64,000 nt of DNA from the NCBI GenBank assembly GCA_003388505.1, contig QQVO01000069.1, positions 62,001 to 126,000 of the forward strand, given 5' to 3'. This DNA comes from Planctomycetota bacterium. GTDB taxonomy: Bacteria; Planctomycetota; Planctomycetia; Planctomycetales; Planctomycetaceae. The notes below the pieces were generated by a model. That model was not told the origin of the DNA. It searched no databases and saw nothing but the letters and a program-made list of their open reading frames with translations. The stretch's first letter is position 1, and every line of letters begins with the position of its first letter. Below, one piece after another: positions 17,825 to 27,117 of the stretch. Both the position numbers and the translations under genes were made by a program.

Positions 17825-19042
17825 TTACTCCGCGAGAAAGTGCTCGAAGAAGGCGAACAGGACCGCGTTCGATTCGGCCGTCGGGGAATGCATGGGGCGG
17901 CTCGTCAGGCCGATGCGGTTCTCGTATCCCAGCAGTTCGTTGACGGCGATCGTGTGGTTGAGCGGAATCCAGCGGTGCGGCGGATCTTCGCTGCCGCCGC
18001 TGACGAGGAACGGGCGGGGAGCGATGAGCGCATGCAGTTCGTGCAGATCGTGTCCCGACTCGACCAGCCGTTTGTAGGCCCCGGTGCGGGGGCGGTCGTC
18101 ACTGGGAATCCCGCGCGGCCGTGTGGGACCATCCGGATCGAGTCCCAGGTACCAGGGTTCCCAGTAGTTCACGCTGGGGTTAGTCTCGTCGAAGACGATG
18201 CCGGGGTCGCTGACGGCGACGGCGGCGAACTTGTCCCACAGGGCGGCTGAGAACATGGACCATTTGCCGCCGTAGCTGTGACCGGTGATGCCGATTCGCT
18301 CCGGGTCGACCTCGGGCATCGCGGCCAGGGCGTGCCAGCAATTGGCAGAGACGTACGCATGAAACGAGAGGGGCTGGCAACGCGCGTCGCCGATCTCAGG
18401 CTGATAGGCGTCGCCGCCCGGCGTTCCGATGTTGAGCGTGACGAAACCGCGCTTCGCCAGTTGAATCCCGAAGTCCCGGTGCGGCCCCGGCGGTTTGCCG
18501 TCGACTCCCAGGCCGACTGACGTCTCCGGTTCGTAAAAGACAACGAGCACCGCCGGAAACGGCCCGTCGCCTTCCGGCACGAGCAGCCAGCCTTCGGGCG
18601 TCTGATCCGGCGCATACCCGATGCGAATGCGTTTCCAGATCACGCCGTCCTTGTTCTCTTCGGTCAGCACCTCGACGCGAGGTCTGGTGATTAATTCCGG
18701 CCAGGGGCCGAGTTCGTTCATCCAGAATTTGCGAATCTCTTCCCGGCGGCGCGGCCAGTCATCGGCGTTTTCGACACGGCTGCCGTCATCGAACTTCATC
18801 ACCGATCGAAACTCGCCCAACTCCCCCTGGTATTCGTCCGGAACACCGAAGTGCGGCTTCAACTGCTCCGGGAGCGGGTCTGCGGCGGAAACGGGAGAGA
18901 GCATCGAGACGACGCCAATTGCCGCCACGGAAGCGAGTGAAACGGCGCGGCGACTCCCGCTGCCGGCTGAAGGATCACTTCGGTTCGCCAGCGTCGATGC
19001 CGCGAAGTTGCTTGATTCGCACAAGGAAACTGCGTCTCTCAT
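17825..19042 (-). CDS. Secreted alpha/beta-hydrolase, esterase-like
   Basis: A 405-aa protein with an export signal (hydrophobic AVSLASVAAIGVVSMLSPVSAAD after a charged N-terminus). The hydrolase domain has the oxyanion-side PEGWLLVPEGDGPFPAVLVVFYEP, nucleophile elbow GITGHSYGGKW (Ser in G-x-S-x-G) and a late His in MHSPTAES; Asp/Glu is likely in VSGGSEDP. Overall pattern resembles acetylxylan or glucuronoyl esterase-type (dienelactone hydrolase-like) enzymes of polysaccharide-degrading planctomycetes; substrate is inferred only. ATG 19042 has AGGAG 8 bases upstream. Confidence 0.85.
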   Translation of the reverse strand: MRDAVSLCESSNFAASTLANRSDPSAGSGSRRAVSLASVAAIGVVSMLSPVSAADPLPEQLKPHFGVPDEYQGELGEFRSVMKFDDGSRVENADDWPRRREEIRKFWMNELGPWPELITRPRVEVLTEENKDGVIWKRIRIGYAPDQTPEGWLLVPEGDGPFPAVLVVFYEPETSVGLGVDGKPPGPHRDFGIQLAKRGFVTLNIGTPGGDAYQPEIGDARCQPLSFHAYVSANCWHALAAMPEVDPERIGITGHSYGGKWSMFSAALWDKFAAVAVSDPGIVFDETNPSVNYWEPWYLGLDPDGPTRPRGIPSDDRPRTGAYKRLVESGHDLHELHALIAPRPFLVSGGSEDPPHRWIPLNHTIAVNELLGYENRIGLTSRPMHSPTAESNAVLFAFFEHFLAE

Positions 19043-19058
19043 CGCGAATTCTCCTGCT

Positions 19059-19159
19059 TAGAGCCAATTGCTCGACCATGTGTCCGCGTCGAGCGGTGTT
19101 TGGACTGTCGCGGACGAGCATCCGCGAGACAGGTCGCCGACACCGGTTCGCGACGCGCT
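19059..19159 (+). repeat. Dispersed repeat family R1, copy 2
   Basis: 101 bases aligned without gaps to 4655-4755. It lies just upstream of the hydrolase gene, between it and the RND pump gene, and begins TAGAGCCAATTGCTCG where the palindrome of copy 1 is slightly decayed. Confidence 0.85.
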
Positions 19160-19180
19160 CCGGTTCGATCGGGCTGTTCT

Positions 19181-22100
19181 TCACGTGGACGCGTGCCGGG
19201 CCGTTTCGACGTGGGCCGCCTCAGGGGCTGGCTCCGAACGAATCGCAGGCAGCGAGACCAGGCGTGCCATGGCGCGGCGGGCATCGAGCGCGAGGCTGAA
19301 ACCGACGGGGACAAGAATCAGGGTAAACAGGGTCGAAACCAGCAGTCCACCCAGCACGACGCTTCCCAGTCCGCGGTAGAGTTCACTGCCGGCGCCGGCG
19401 GCGATGCGAATCCCATCCGGACCGAAACCGGGCAGCGGCACGACCAGCGGGAGCATGCCGAGGATCGTGGTCAGCGTGCTCATGAAGATCGGCCGCACAC
19501 GGGTCCGCACGGAATCGACGATCGCATCCCGGTCGGACATGCCCTCGCGGATATTATTCAGCGATTGATGCACGATCAGGATCGCGTTGTTGACGACGGT
19601 TCCGATGAGGATCACGAAACCCAGCATGGTGAGCATGTCGAGGGCCTGCTCGGTGAACATGTTGAGGAAGGAGAGTCCTCCAAATCCTCCCACGAGAGCA
19701 AGCAACACGCTGGTCATGATCACCAGCGGGAAGAAGAACGACTCGAACAGCGCCGCCATCAGGAGATAGGTGATTACTGCCGCCAGCAGCAGGCTGCCCT
19801 GCATCTGCCGCCGGGTATCGAGCAGTTTGTCGGACGTGCCGGCCAGTCGGATCTGGTAGAGACCGCCTTCCGCGGCTGGGGAATCAAGCAGTGGGCGGCG
19901 GATCTTCTCGTCGACGAGTTCCATGGCCGTTTCGAGCGGCATCCATGAAGCGGGTTTTACCTGGATCGTGATCGCCCGCTGGCGCTCGATGTGGTTGATG
20001 ACTTCCGGTCCGCCGGTGGGAGTCAGCCGCGCCACGTCTCCCACGTTGACCACGACCCCGGCGGGAGTCGCGATCGGGAGCGAATCGAGGTCTTGCGTGC
20101 GACGCGCGTACTGGTCGGCGCCATAGATCACCAGATCGATCTTGCGTCCCTGGTGCCGGTAGTCTCCCGCATAGGCGCCGTCGACCAGTGCATTGACGGC
20201 ATAGCCGAGATCGTCGGCCGTCACACCAAGGTCGGCGGCCCGTTCCCAGCGGGGGACGACGTGCAGTTCAGGATTCGTTGATTCCAGATTGGAACGGGGG
20301 GTCGTCTGATGGCCTTCGGCCGGGGGGAACACAGCGTGGCCTTCAAAGGGACCGATTCCCATGCACTGGGCGAAGACCTGCGACCCCATGGCGTTGAGTT
20401 TCTTGAGATCGGGACCGGAGATCTCGATGTCGATTGCGCGTCCGCCGCTCAACCCGCCCTGAAACAGGCTCGACTGGGTGACGATCGCAAACATGCCGGG
20501 AATTCCCACGGTGGTCCGTTGCAGGACCGGAAGCAGTTCCCGCGCCCGCAGCGGATCCCGCGCCCGTGCGCCCATGAACAACCGGCCGTCGCGGGCGACG
20601 AAAAAGAAGTTGTCGATCATTGGGCCGTCGAGCGCCGCCGCTGCTTCGGAGCCGGGCTCCGCTTCCCAATGCGGCGCGAGATCGGCTTCAATCCGCCGGC
20701 CGATTTCCACCATGTGGTCGAGGTTGTAACCGGGGGGAGGGAGCAGGATCGCAAAGACCAGGTTCCGGTTGCCTTCAGGCAGATACTCCGTCTCCGGGGT
20801 CAGCATCCACGCGCCGAGCACGGAGCCGACGACGAAGAGCAGCACGATGGCGACGCGGATCAGCGTGTTGCCCGGCATCCGCAGCAACCGGTCCATGCCG
20901 CCGGCGAAAAGGTCGACAGTTCTTGCGGCAAATCCAAGTTTGGTTGAGCTCTTCGTCCGGTCCCGGCCGTTGGAGTCGGGGCCGGTGTGCGGCTTGAGGA
21001 TTCTGCGGGCAGCAGTCGGAATGACCGTGATGGAGACAACAAGGGAGATCGCGACGGCGCAGGCGATGGCGATGGCGATATCGCGGAAGAGTTGGCCCGC
21101 CTGTCCTTCAATGAAGATCACCGGGACAAAGACGGCGAGAGTGGTCAGCGTCGATGCGAGCACCGCCCCCCAGACTTCCGTCGCCCCTCGCACGGCGGCG
21201 ACTGCGGGTGATTCTCCAAGCTGATAGTGACGATAGATGTTTTCCAGCACCACGATTGCGTTGTCGACGACCATGCCGACGGCGAACGCCATTCCGGCCA
21301 GGCTGATCACGTTGATGCTGCGGTCGAAACCGCGAATGAACAGGAACGACGCCATGATGCTGATGGGAATCGCGAGCCCGACGATCAACACGCTGCGGGG
21401 ACTACGGAGGAAGAGCAGCAGCACGAGGACCGCCAGCCCGCCCCCGACATAGATGTTCTGCGTCACCAGTTCGGTGGCGGAATCGATGTATTCGGTCTGG
21501 TCGTAAACCTGCTCGAGCACAAGTCCCCGCTGCTCGAGAGGGCCGAGATTCAGTTCCTCAATCGCGATGCGGATGCAGTCGCCATGGATCTTTTTGGATT
21601 CGGCCAGTTCGATCTGCGTCAGCCTTCCGTCGCCATTCAGGTCCAGTTCCGCGCGGGAGGGCCCCATGATCTCGAGCACGTTTGTACCGGGCGACTGCTG
21701 GCAGTTGATGGCCAGCGACGAAACTCCCTTCTGGCGGACCATGCCGTCCGGCTTGTGATAGTCGATGCGAACGGTCGCCACGTCTCGAACCCGGACCGGG
21801 GCGTTGTCGCGAATGGCGACGATTGTATCCGCGACTTCTTCGATCGACTCATACTGCCCGAGCGTCCGGACGATGTTTCGTTTCTTGCCCTCCCAGATGT
21901 CGCCGGCCGACGTGTTCCGGTTCTGCTCGGCGAGCGCGAGCCGGAGATCGTTGGTTGTCAGATGGTGCGCCGCGAGGCGCGGAGGATCGACGACGACGTG
22001 GCATTCCTGTTCTCGGCCGCCGATGACGTTGGAATTCGAGACGCCGGGCACCCGTTCCAGTCGGGCTTCGATTTCGTCTTCGGCGTACTTGCGCATCAAC

Positions 22101-22705
22101 GTGGGGTCGGCGCGGCCTCGCATTAGTATGGCCAGTTCGGGATGGTCCTGGGCGAGGCGGTTCAGGATCGGCAACTCGGCGATGCGGGCTCCGCTGGTGT
22201 AGGGTTCGAGGATCTCCTGCAAATGGGGGTGCAGTTCGGCGAACGACGAGATCTCTGCAGCCGACGGCGGCAGCGGTTTGAGGATAATCCAGGCGATGAA
22301 CTCGTTATTCTGCGAACCCTCGCTGATCGTCGGTTCGCGGGCGTCTTCCGGATACTCCTCCACCTGATTCAGCTTGTCGCTGACCCGCATGCGGGCGTCC
22401 GCCAGATCGAAGCCGACCGGGAACTTGAGGGTGATCGACGCCTGTGAATCGCGCGATTCGCTCTCAAACTCCGAGAGCCCTTCGACCGATTTCAGTTGTT
22501 CTTCCTGCTCGTCGATAATCTCGCGTTCGACCTCCGCGGCGCTGGCGCCGGGCCATCGGGTGGTTACGGCGATCTCGGGTTCCGCGACGTCGGGCGTCAA
22601 CTGCACCGGCGTCTGGAACAGCGCCAGCAATCCGAAGAGCGCAGCCAGAATGACGCCGACCGCGACTTTGACCGGGTTGTCGACAGCGAAGCGGATGATC
22701 GGCAT
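19181..22705 (-). CDS. RND-family efflux pump inner-membrane transporter
   Basis: A 1174-aa HAE/AcrB-like permease. The N-terminus (MPIIRFAVDNPVKVAVGVILAALFGLLALFQTPVQLTPDV) is the first helix, followed by the porter domain (TTRWPGASAAEVEREI), helices 2-6 with GMAFAVGMVVDNAIVVLENIYR, a second porter half and C-terminal helices with GFVILIGTVVNNAILIVHQ. It is somewhat longer than the usual ~1050 aa and contains an EF-hand-like insertion DLNGDGRLTQIEL near residue 350. With the adaptor at 22794-24191 it forms a proton-driven efflux system; no TolC-type outer-membrane gene is adjacent. Confidence 0.95.
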   Translation of the reverse strand: MPIIRFAVDNPVKVAVGVILAALFGLLALFQTPVQLTPDVAEPEIAVTTRWPGASAAEVEREIIDEQEEQLKSVEGLSEFESESRDSQASITLKFPVGFDLADARMRVSDKLNQVEEYPEDAREPTISEGSQNNEFIAWIILKPLPPSAAEISSFAELHPHLQEILEPYTSGARIAELPILNRLAQDHPELAILMRGRADPTLMRKYAEDEIEARLERVPGVSNSNVIGGREQECHVVVDPPRLAAHHLTTNDLRLALAEQNRNTSAGDIWEGKKRNIVRTLGQYESIEEVADTIVAIRDNAPVRVRDVATVRIDYHKPDGMVRQKGVSSLAINCQQSPGTNVLEIMGPSRAELDLNGDGRLTQIELAESKKIHGDCIRIAIEELNLGPLEQRGLVLEQVYDQTEYIDSATELVTQNIYVGGGLAVLVLLLFLRSPRSVLIVGLAIPISIMASFLFIRGFDRSINVISLAGMAFAVGMVVDNAIVVLENIYRHYQLGESPAVAAVRGATEVWGAVLASTLTTLAVFVPVIFIEGQAGQLFRDIAIAIACAVAISLVVSITVIPTAARRILKPHTGPDSNGRDRTKSSTKLGFAARTVDLFAGGMDRLLRMPGNTLIRVAIVLLFVVGSVLGAWMLTPETEYLPEGNRNLVFAILLPPPGYNLDHMVEIGRRIEADLAPHWEAEPGSEAAAALDGPMIDNFFFVARDGRLFMGARARDPLRARELLPVLQRTTVGIPGMFAIVTQSSLFQGGLSGGRAIDIEISGPDLKKLNAMGSQVFAQCMGIGPFEGHAVFPPAEGHQTTPRSNLESTNPELHVVPRWERAADLGVTADDLGYAVNALVDGAYAGDYRHQGRKIDLVIYGADQYARRTQDLDSLPIATPAGVVVNVGDVARLTPTGGPEVINHIERQRAITIQVKPASWMPLETAMELVDEKIRRPLLDSPAAEGGLYQIRLAGTSDKLLDTRRQMQGSLLLAAVITYLLMAALFESFFFPLVIMTSVLLALVGGFGGLSFLNMFTEQALDMLTMLGFVILIGTVVNNAILIVHQSLNNIREGMSDRDAIVDSVRTRVRPIFMSTLTTILGMLPLVVPLPGFGPDGIRIAAGAGSELYRGLGSVVLGGLLVSTLFTLILVPVGFSLALDARRAMARLVSLPAIRSEPAPEAAHVETARHAST

Positions 22706-22793
22706 GGGAACGGTTCAATCAGCCGTATCGAGGGAGCGACCGCGCGGTGTGCGAGGGAGAGAACGAAGCGGCCGCTTCGGTGGGAAATCGAAA

Positions 22794-24191
22794 TTACTCA
22801 TCGGGAGCGAGCGGTTCTCCCGACGCGTCGGATGTCTCGCTCGGAGACTCAGCCTGTTCCGGGTCGTCCTGAATGACGATCTCTGCGAACGGTTGCAACC
22901 GTTCTCCTCCTTCAACGACGACCTGCGTGCCGGGTTGGAGTTCCCCTTCCAGGAGTTCAACAAAGGGGCCGTAGCCGGGCCCGTCGACAATGGGAACCGG
23001 GCGCGCCTTCGGCAGGGCCGACGAATCTCCCGGAACTACGGCGTAGACGAGCGAGCCCGATTCCGAGCGGATGACGGCGTCCTTCGGGACCAGGACGGCG
23101 TTGCGCTTCGGGCCGGTGAACGTGACACGGGCCAGCATGCCCTCTGTCAGCATGGGGATCGACCGGTCGCCGCTGCCCTCGACCATGCGATTGGGCACGG
23201 CGACCTTGACCGGGAAGGCGCGAGAACCACTTTGCCATTCGCTGCGGGGGACAATCGAAAGCACGGTGCCTTCCCATTCCTGCTGCGGAGCGCCTTCGAT
23301 CACGACTTGGACTTTCCGGCCGATCTGCACGTTGCCCAGCTCCCGCTGGTCAACGTTGGCGATCACGTGGACTTCTTCCAGCAGGTCGGAAATCGTGGCC
23401 ACGGGGTCTCCTTTGGAGAGCCACTGTCCTCGTTCCGTGCCCTCATCGACGACAACGCCGGCAAACGGCGCAACGGTGGTTCGTTTGTTCTTCTCCGCCT
23501 TCAAGAACTCGACGTGTTCCCGCTGGCCGTCACGCCGGGCGCGAGCCACGGCAATCACTTCGTCGCGCGGTCCGGCCTCGACCATTTCCCATTGGGCCTC
23601 GGCGGCTTCGAACAGTTTAACGGCCGCCTCAGCCCGTTCACGGGCGTCGTCAAGGTCGTCCTGATTGGCCGCACCTTTTTCAGCCAGGTTTTCCATCCGC
23701 TCCAGCTTTCGCGCCGCCACGTCGCGGGCGACTTTAGCAGCCTCCATCCGGGCGATCGCTTCGGCCCGCTCTTCAACGCGCGAGCCAGCCTCCAGTTCTT
23801 CCAGTTCGTGCTGGCGTTCCGCCAGCACCTGTTCCGCCTCGGCGATTCCGAGGTTCGTCGTCACCATCCGCAGGATCGAAAGTTCCTGCCCCTCCTCGAC
23901 GACGTCCCCCTCCCGGACGAGAAACTGATCAACCTGTCCATCGGCGCCGGAGGCGACCACGCTGGTCCTGCGGGCCACCACAGTTCCGACGACAATCACC
24001 TCGGGCTGAACGTCCTGCTGGACGACCGGCGCGACGCGGACCTGGGCCGGAGGCCGTCCGCCGCCCGGCGCGCCCGACGCTTCGGAGGCCGGGCCGTTGC
24101 ATCCAGCGGCGGTGCAACATGCTGCGGCGAGGAAGGCGGCCGCTGCAGGCCGCACGATTTTCAGCAGTGTGCAATGTTCAACGATGCGCAT
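22794..24191 (-). CDS. RND efflux periplasmic adaptor lipoprotein
   Basis: A 465-aa membrane-fusion protein. The N-terminus has a lipoprotein signal (VRPAAAAFLAAACCTAAGCNG). The core has the barrel/lipoyl start (VVVGTV-like VIVVGTVVARRTSVVASGADGQ, VREGDVVEEGQELSIL), a ~110-residue alpha-helical coiled-coil hairpin rich in Glu/Ala, the returning lipoyl half VAPFAGVVVDEGTERGQWL and a beta-barrel. It bridges the inner-membrane pump to an outer channel. It is upstream of the RND gene by 88 bases and probably in one operon. Confidence 0.92.
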   Translation of the reverse strand: MRIVEHCTLLKIVRPAAAAFLAAACCTAAGCNGPASEASGAPGGGRPPAQVRVAPVVQQDVQPEVIVVGTVVARRTSVVASGADGQVDQFLVREGDVVEEGQELSILRMVTTNLGIAEAEQVLAERQHELEELEAGSRVEERAEAIARMEAAKVARDVAARKLERMENLAEKGAANQDDLDDARERAEAAVKLFEAAEAQWEMVEAGPRDEVIAVARARRDGQREHVEFLKAEKNKRTTVAPFAGVVVDEGTERGQWLSKGDPVATISDLLEEVHVIANVDQRELGNVQIGRKVQVVIEGAPQQEWEGTVLSIVPRSEWQSGSRAFPVKVAVPNRMVEGSGDRSIPMLTEGMLARVTFTGPKRNAVLVPKDAVIRSESGSLVYAVVPGDSSALPKARPVPIVDGPGYGPFVELLEGELQPGTQVVVEGGERLQPFAEIVIQDDPEQAESPSETSDASGEPLAPDE

Positions 24192-24505
24192 ACGGTCTGC
24201 TGAGAGCGGTATAGAATCAGTCCCCGAACGGTGCCACGTTTCCTCTGAGCATCGATCATTCGGATCGCTCGATGGAAACGACAGAAGGCGCCGCTACTTG
24301 GAACTATCTGAGCGCCCTTGTCGCTCGTCAAGGCGGGACAGGTCGGGGAACGACACGATTTCACCGATCCCGCAGCAGTTCCAGGCGTTCTTTGACCGGC
24401 CGGACCCGAATTGGCCTTCCCGTGCGCGAATCGTCGGCACGGTGCGGCGCTCGGGAGCCAGACGAGTCACCGACGGACGCGGCAGCACGAATTCCGGCAG
24501 CCGGC
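24192..24505. other. Intergenic, nothing recognised
   Basis: 314 bases between the adaptor start and the end of the small membrane protein gene. It contains the adaptor promoter presumably; no repeat, hairpin or gene stood out. Confidence 0.4.
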
Positions 24506-24754
24506 TCACTCCATCAGGGCCTGCGCACAGAACCCGAGAGTGATGCCGACAGCCGCGCCGAGCATGGTATACAACACGATGCCGTCTCCCGTATCCCCCA
24601 TCGCGCCGAAGGCCAAACCGCAAACGCCGAAAATGCAGAGCAGCAGGCTGGAACTCGACATGCCGCGTCCGCCGGCGATGGGAGCGGACATGTCCACGTG
24701 TGCGGGGGACGCCTCGGAAGTCGGCGTTGTTTGCGGGAGAACGTCGGTTGCCAT
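24506..24754 (-). CDS. Small two-helix membrane protein
   Basis: An 82-aa protein with a polar, Ala/Pro/Thr-rich N-terminus (MATDVLPQTTPTSEASPAHV) and two hydrophobic stretches, SSSLLLCIFGVCGLAFGAMG and IVLYTMLGAAVGITLGFCAQAL. ATG 24754 has GAGG 6 bases upstream, so longer open frames are rejected. It precedes the RND operon on the same strand but is 314 bases away. Function unknown. Confidence 0.65.
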   Translation of the reverse strand: MATDVLPQTTPTSEASPAHVDMSAPIAGGRGMSSSSLLLCIFGVCGLAFGAMGDTGDGIVLYTMLGAAVGITLGFCAQALME

Positions 24755-25566
24755 AAGGGGCCTCTGTTTGATCTGGAATCGCAGCCATTGCGGTCGGAGA
24801 ACCGCTCCAACACTCCGTTTCGCCGACAACGAACTCAGCGCGACGGATGACTGGCCGTGGGGAGCGGCATCCCGAGCGGAGGCGCTGCGGGACCGCAAAC
24901 CATAGATCGCCCCGCCTTCCGCCCATCCACACGTGAGCGAAATCCCGCTCGATGCCCTGGATTGCTGTTCCGTTTGTGTCGGCTCTCACGAACATCCGCG
25001 ATGGTGGCCCGATCACCACTCCGGAATCTGGTTGGATTCGGACTACCCGGCGTTCAGCTCATCGCCGCATCAGGCGGTCGGAAAAGGGAAGGACGGAGGC
25101 ATGATCGCGACAACCGTCCGAATCCGACGTGGGAGACTTCGTGAGGTCAGATAATTCGCTGCGCACACTGCCGGCGTGCGTCAGCGGACTTTGCGATCAG
25201 CGGCACGCACGCCCAAACCTGTCGTTTACACATGACTCCTGAGATAGTTTCTCTCGTTCGGTTCGCTTCACAAGAGTCTCGAATGGAACGCGGATGACCA
25301 CGGATTGGACCGATTTTCGCTGATTGCCTTCTTGCGTGTCGACGCGATCTGGGCCTGCATCAACGCGGTGTCGGCGCTGCCGCCTCTTGAGGAAGACCCT
25401 GCGAAATCCGTGCTGATCCGCCGAAACGGCCAAAATCTGTGTCCTATTCGAGAATCCCCTGGGCCCGGTTCCTCGGCGCCGGGCCCCATCCGACGGTTTG
25501 AAGTCGAGTTGTGCGGAAGTGACAGACGCCCAAACTCCTCAGTGCGTCTTCGGTGAACAATCAGGT
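24755..25566. other. 812-base intergenic region with repeat R3
   Basis: No supported gene. The right part is R3 copy 2 (25209-25537). The left part (24755-25200) shows no repeat, hairpin or family-like frame; a 241-codon minus frame there is a shadow of 24506-24754. Confidence 0.5.
25209..25537 (+). repeat. Dispersed repeat family R3, copy 2
   Basis: About 330 bases, inverted relative to 17466-17796. It lies immediately beyond the APC permease stop. Conserved blocks include CTCGAATGGAACGCGGAT and ATCCGTGCTGATCCGCCGAA. Confidence 0.85.
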
Positions 25567-27006
25567 CTATAGCGCCCGGGGTCTCCGTTGCGTCGCCAGA
25601 AAGAGGACAAATCCGCCCAGCAGCACGACGAGGCTCAACACCGCCAGGGAACGGGCGAAGTTGAACGCATAGACCGTTCCGCTCCACAGCATGTAGGCGG
25701 ACGTCGCACAGAAAATGAGCGGGACGAGCGGTGCGCCGCAACGGAATGGACGATCAATCTCAGGTTCCCTGCGTCTGAGGACGATCACGGAAAGTCCCGA
25801 CAAGAGGAGAAACACCCAGAAGATCGGCGCGGTGCCGACGACGAGTGTTTCAAAGCCGCCCGCCCCCGAGGACAACACGGCCCCCTCCAGGCGAAGTGAG
25901 GCGAGGATGCCACGGATCAAACGCGTGCCGACATCCGTGCCGACGAGCCAGACCAACAGCAGTGACATCAATCCGATTGCGGAGAGCGCGCGGACCGGCG
26001 ACCTGCGAGCGGTGTCCCATCGGCCGAGAATTGCGAACGCGCGGTGCTCCGCCCCCATAGCGGAAAAGACCCTCGAACCGGCGAAAATCATCCCGTTCGC
26101 TGCGCCCAGGGCGGAGAGCATGACGATCACGCTGATCGCTGCATCGCCGGAATCGCCCCAGGCCGCTTGCAGCAGGTCGGCGGCCGGCGTATTCGCACTC
26201 CGGACACCGTGCACCCCCAACCCGCCGATGTAGGCCACGTTCACCAGCAGATACACTGCCGTGATGGTTCCCAGTCCCAGCAGCAGTGCCCGCGGGATGT
26301 TCCGCCGCACGTCCCGCACTTCAGCCGCGACGAACGCCGCGTCGTTCCAGCCTCCGTAGCTGTAGAGGACGAAGATCAGGGCGAGCCCGTAGTTGACGGA
26401 GGGCATCGCATTGGCGCTGCCTTCGGTTGTTGTGGAAACCGCCTCGCCGCCCGCGCCGGACCACGCCAGCCACGCGCCGGCTGCCACGATCGCCGCCAGT
26501 CCGGCAATCTTGCTGACGGTAAGTGTGTTCTGCGTCTGCTTGCCGATTGTCACGCCAAACAGATTGAGAATTGTGAGCAGGCCGATCGCCGACATCGCCA
26601 GCAGGGCCTCCCGTCCGGGCGGCAGACGGAACAGGCGGACTGCGTGTTCGGCAAACACGAACGCCATCGCTCCGATGTTGGCCGGGTGGATGATGGTGAA
26701 CCGCATCCAGCCGAACAGGAATCCGGTACAGCGCCCGTAAGCCCGCGTGAGATAGACGTAGTCGCCGCCCGATTGCGGATAGGCGGTTGCCAGTTCGCAA
26801 TAGCACAGCGCTCCGAACAGCGACAGCAGTCCGCCCAGCAGCCACATCGACAACCCGGCCAGCGGACCGGGGACATGACTGAGCACGTCCCCCGGCACGC
26901 GAAACAGCGAAACGCCAATGACGATTCCGATGATGAGGCTGCCGGCATCCCAGACGCCGAGGGGCGGGGAGTCGGCGTCGGCCGGCGTCGGCGCAGTATC
27001 GGGCAT
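25567..27006 (-). CDS. APC-family amino acid/polyamine permease
   Basis: A 479-aa protein with about twelve hydrophobic segments. The first helix GVWDAGSLIIGIVIGVSLFRVPGDV carries the I-x-G-x-G/S-I-F-type unwound motif of APC transporters (here IGIVIGVSLFRVP), and GGDYVYLTRAYGRCTGFLFGW is the conserved loop before helix 3. It probably imports or exchanges amino acids; specificity unknown. The ATG at 27006 has a pyrimidine-rich leader without ribosome site. It lies 111 bases downstream of the sulfatase gene on the same strand. Confidence 0.9.
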   Translation of the reverse strand: MPDTAPTPADADSPPLGVWDAGSLIIGIVIGVSLFRVPGDVLSHVPGPLAGLSMWLLGGLLSLFGALCYCELATAYPQSGGDYVYLTRAYGRCTGFLFGWMRFTIIHPANIGAMAFVFAEHAVRLFRLPPGREALLAMSAIGLLTILNLFGVTIGKQTQNTLTVSKIAGLAAIVAAGAWLAWSGAGGEAVSTTTEGSANAMPSVNYGLALIFVLYSYGGWNDAAFVAAEVRDVRRNIPRALLLGLGTITAVYLLVNVAYIGGLGVHGVRSANTPAADLLQAAWGDSGDAAISVIVMLSALGAANGMIFAGSRVFSAMGAEHRAFAILGRWDTARRSPVRALSAIGLMSLLLVWLVGTDVGTRLIRGILASLRLEGAVLSSGAGGFETLVVGTAPIFWVFLLLSGLSVIVLRRREPEIDRPFRCGAPLVPLIFCATSAYMLWSGTVYAFNFARSLAVLSLVVLLGGFVLFLATQRRPRAL

Positions 27007-27117
27007 GCGCTGAGGGAGGGGAGAACGGAGGTCAGAGGTCAGAGAGTTCCGATGCTGAACCTGAGAAAATCGTTGCTTGGCGCTGTTTCACTTCGCTCCG
27101 TACCAGCCACCAGCCAT

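Noticed and set aside
24294-25019. 241-aa minus-strand frame
   Set aside because: Overlaps the small membrane protein in another phase; composition is GC-frame shadow type.
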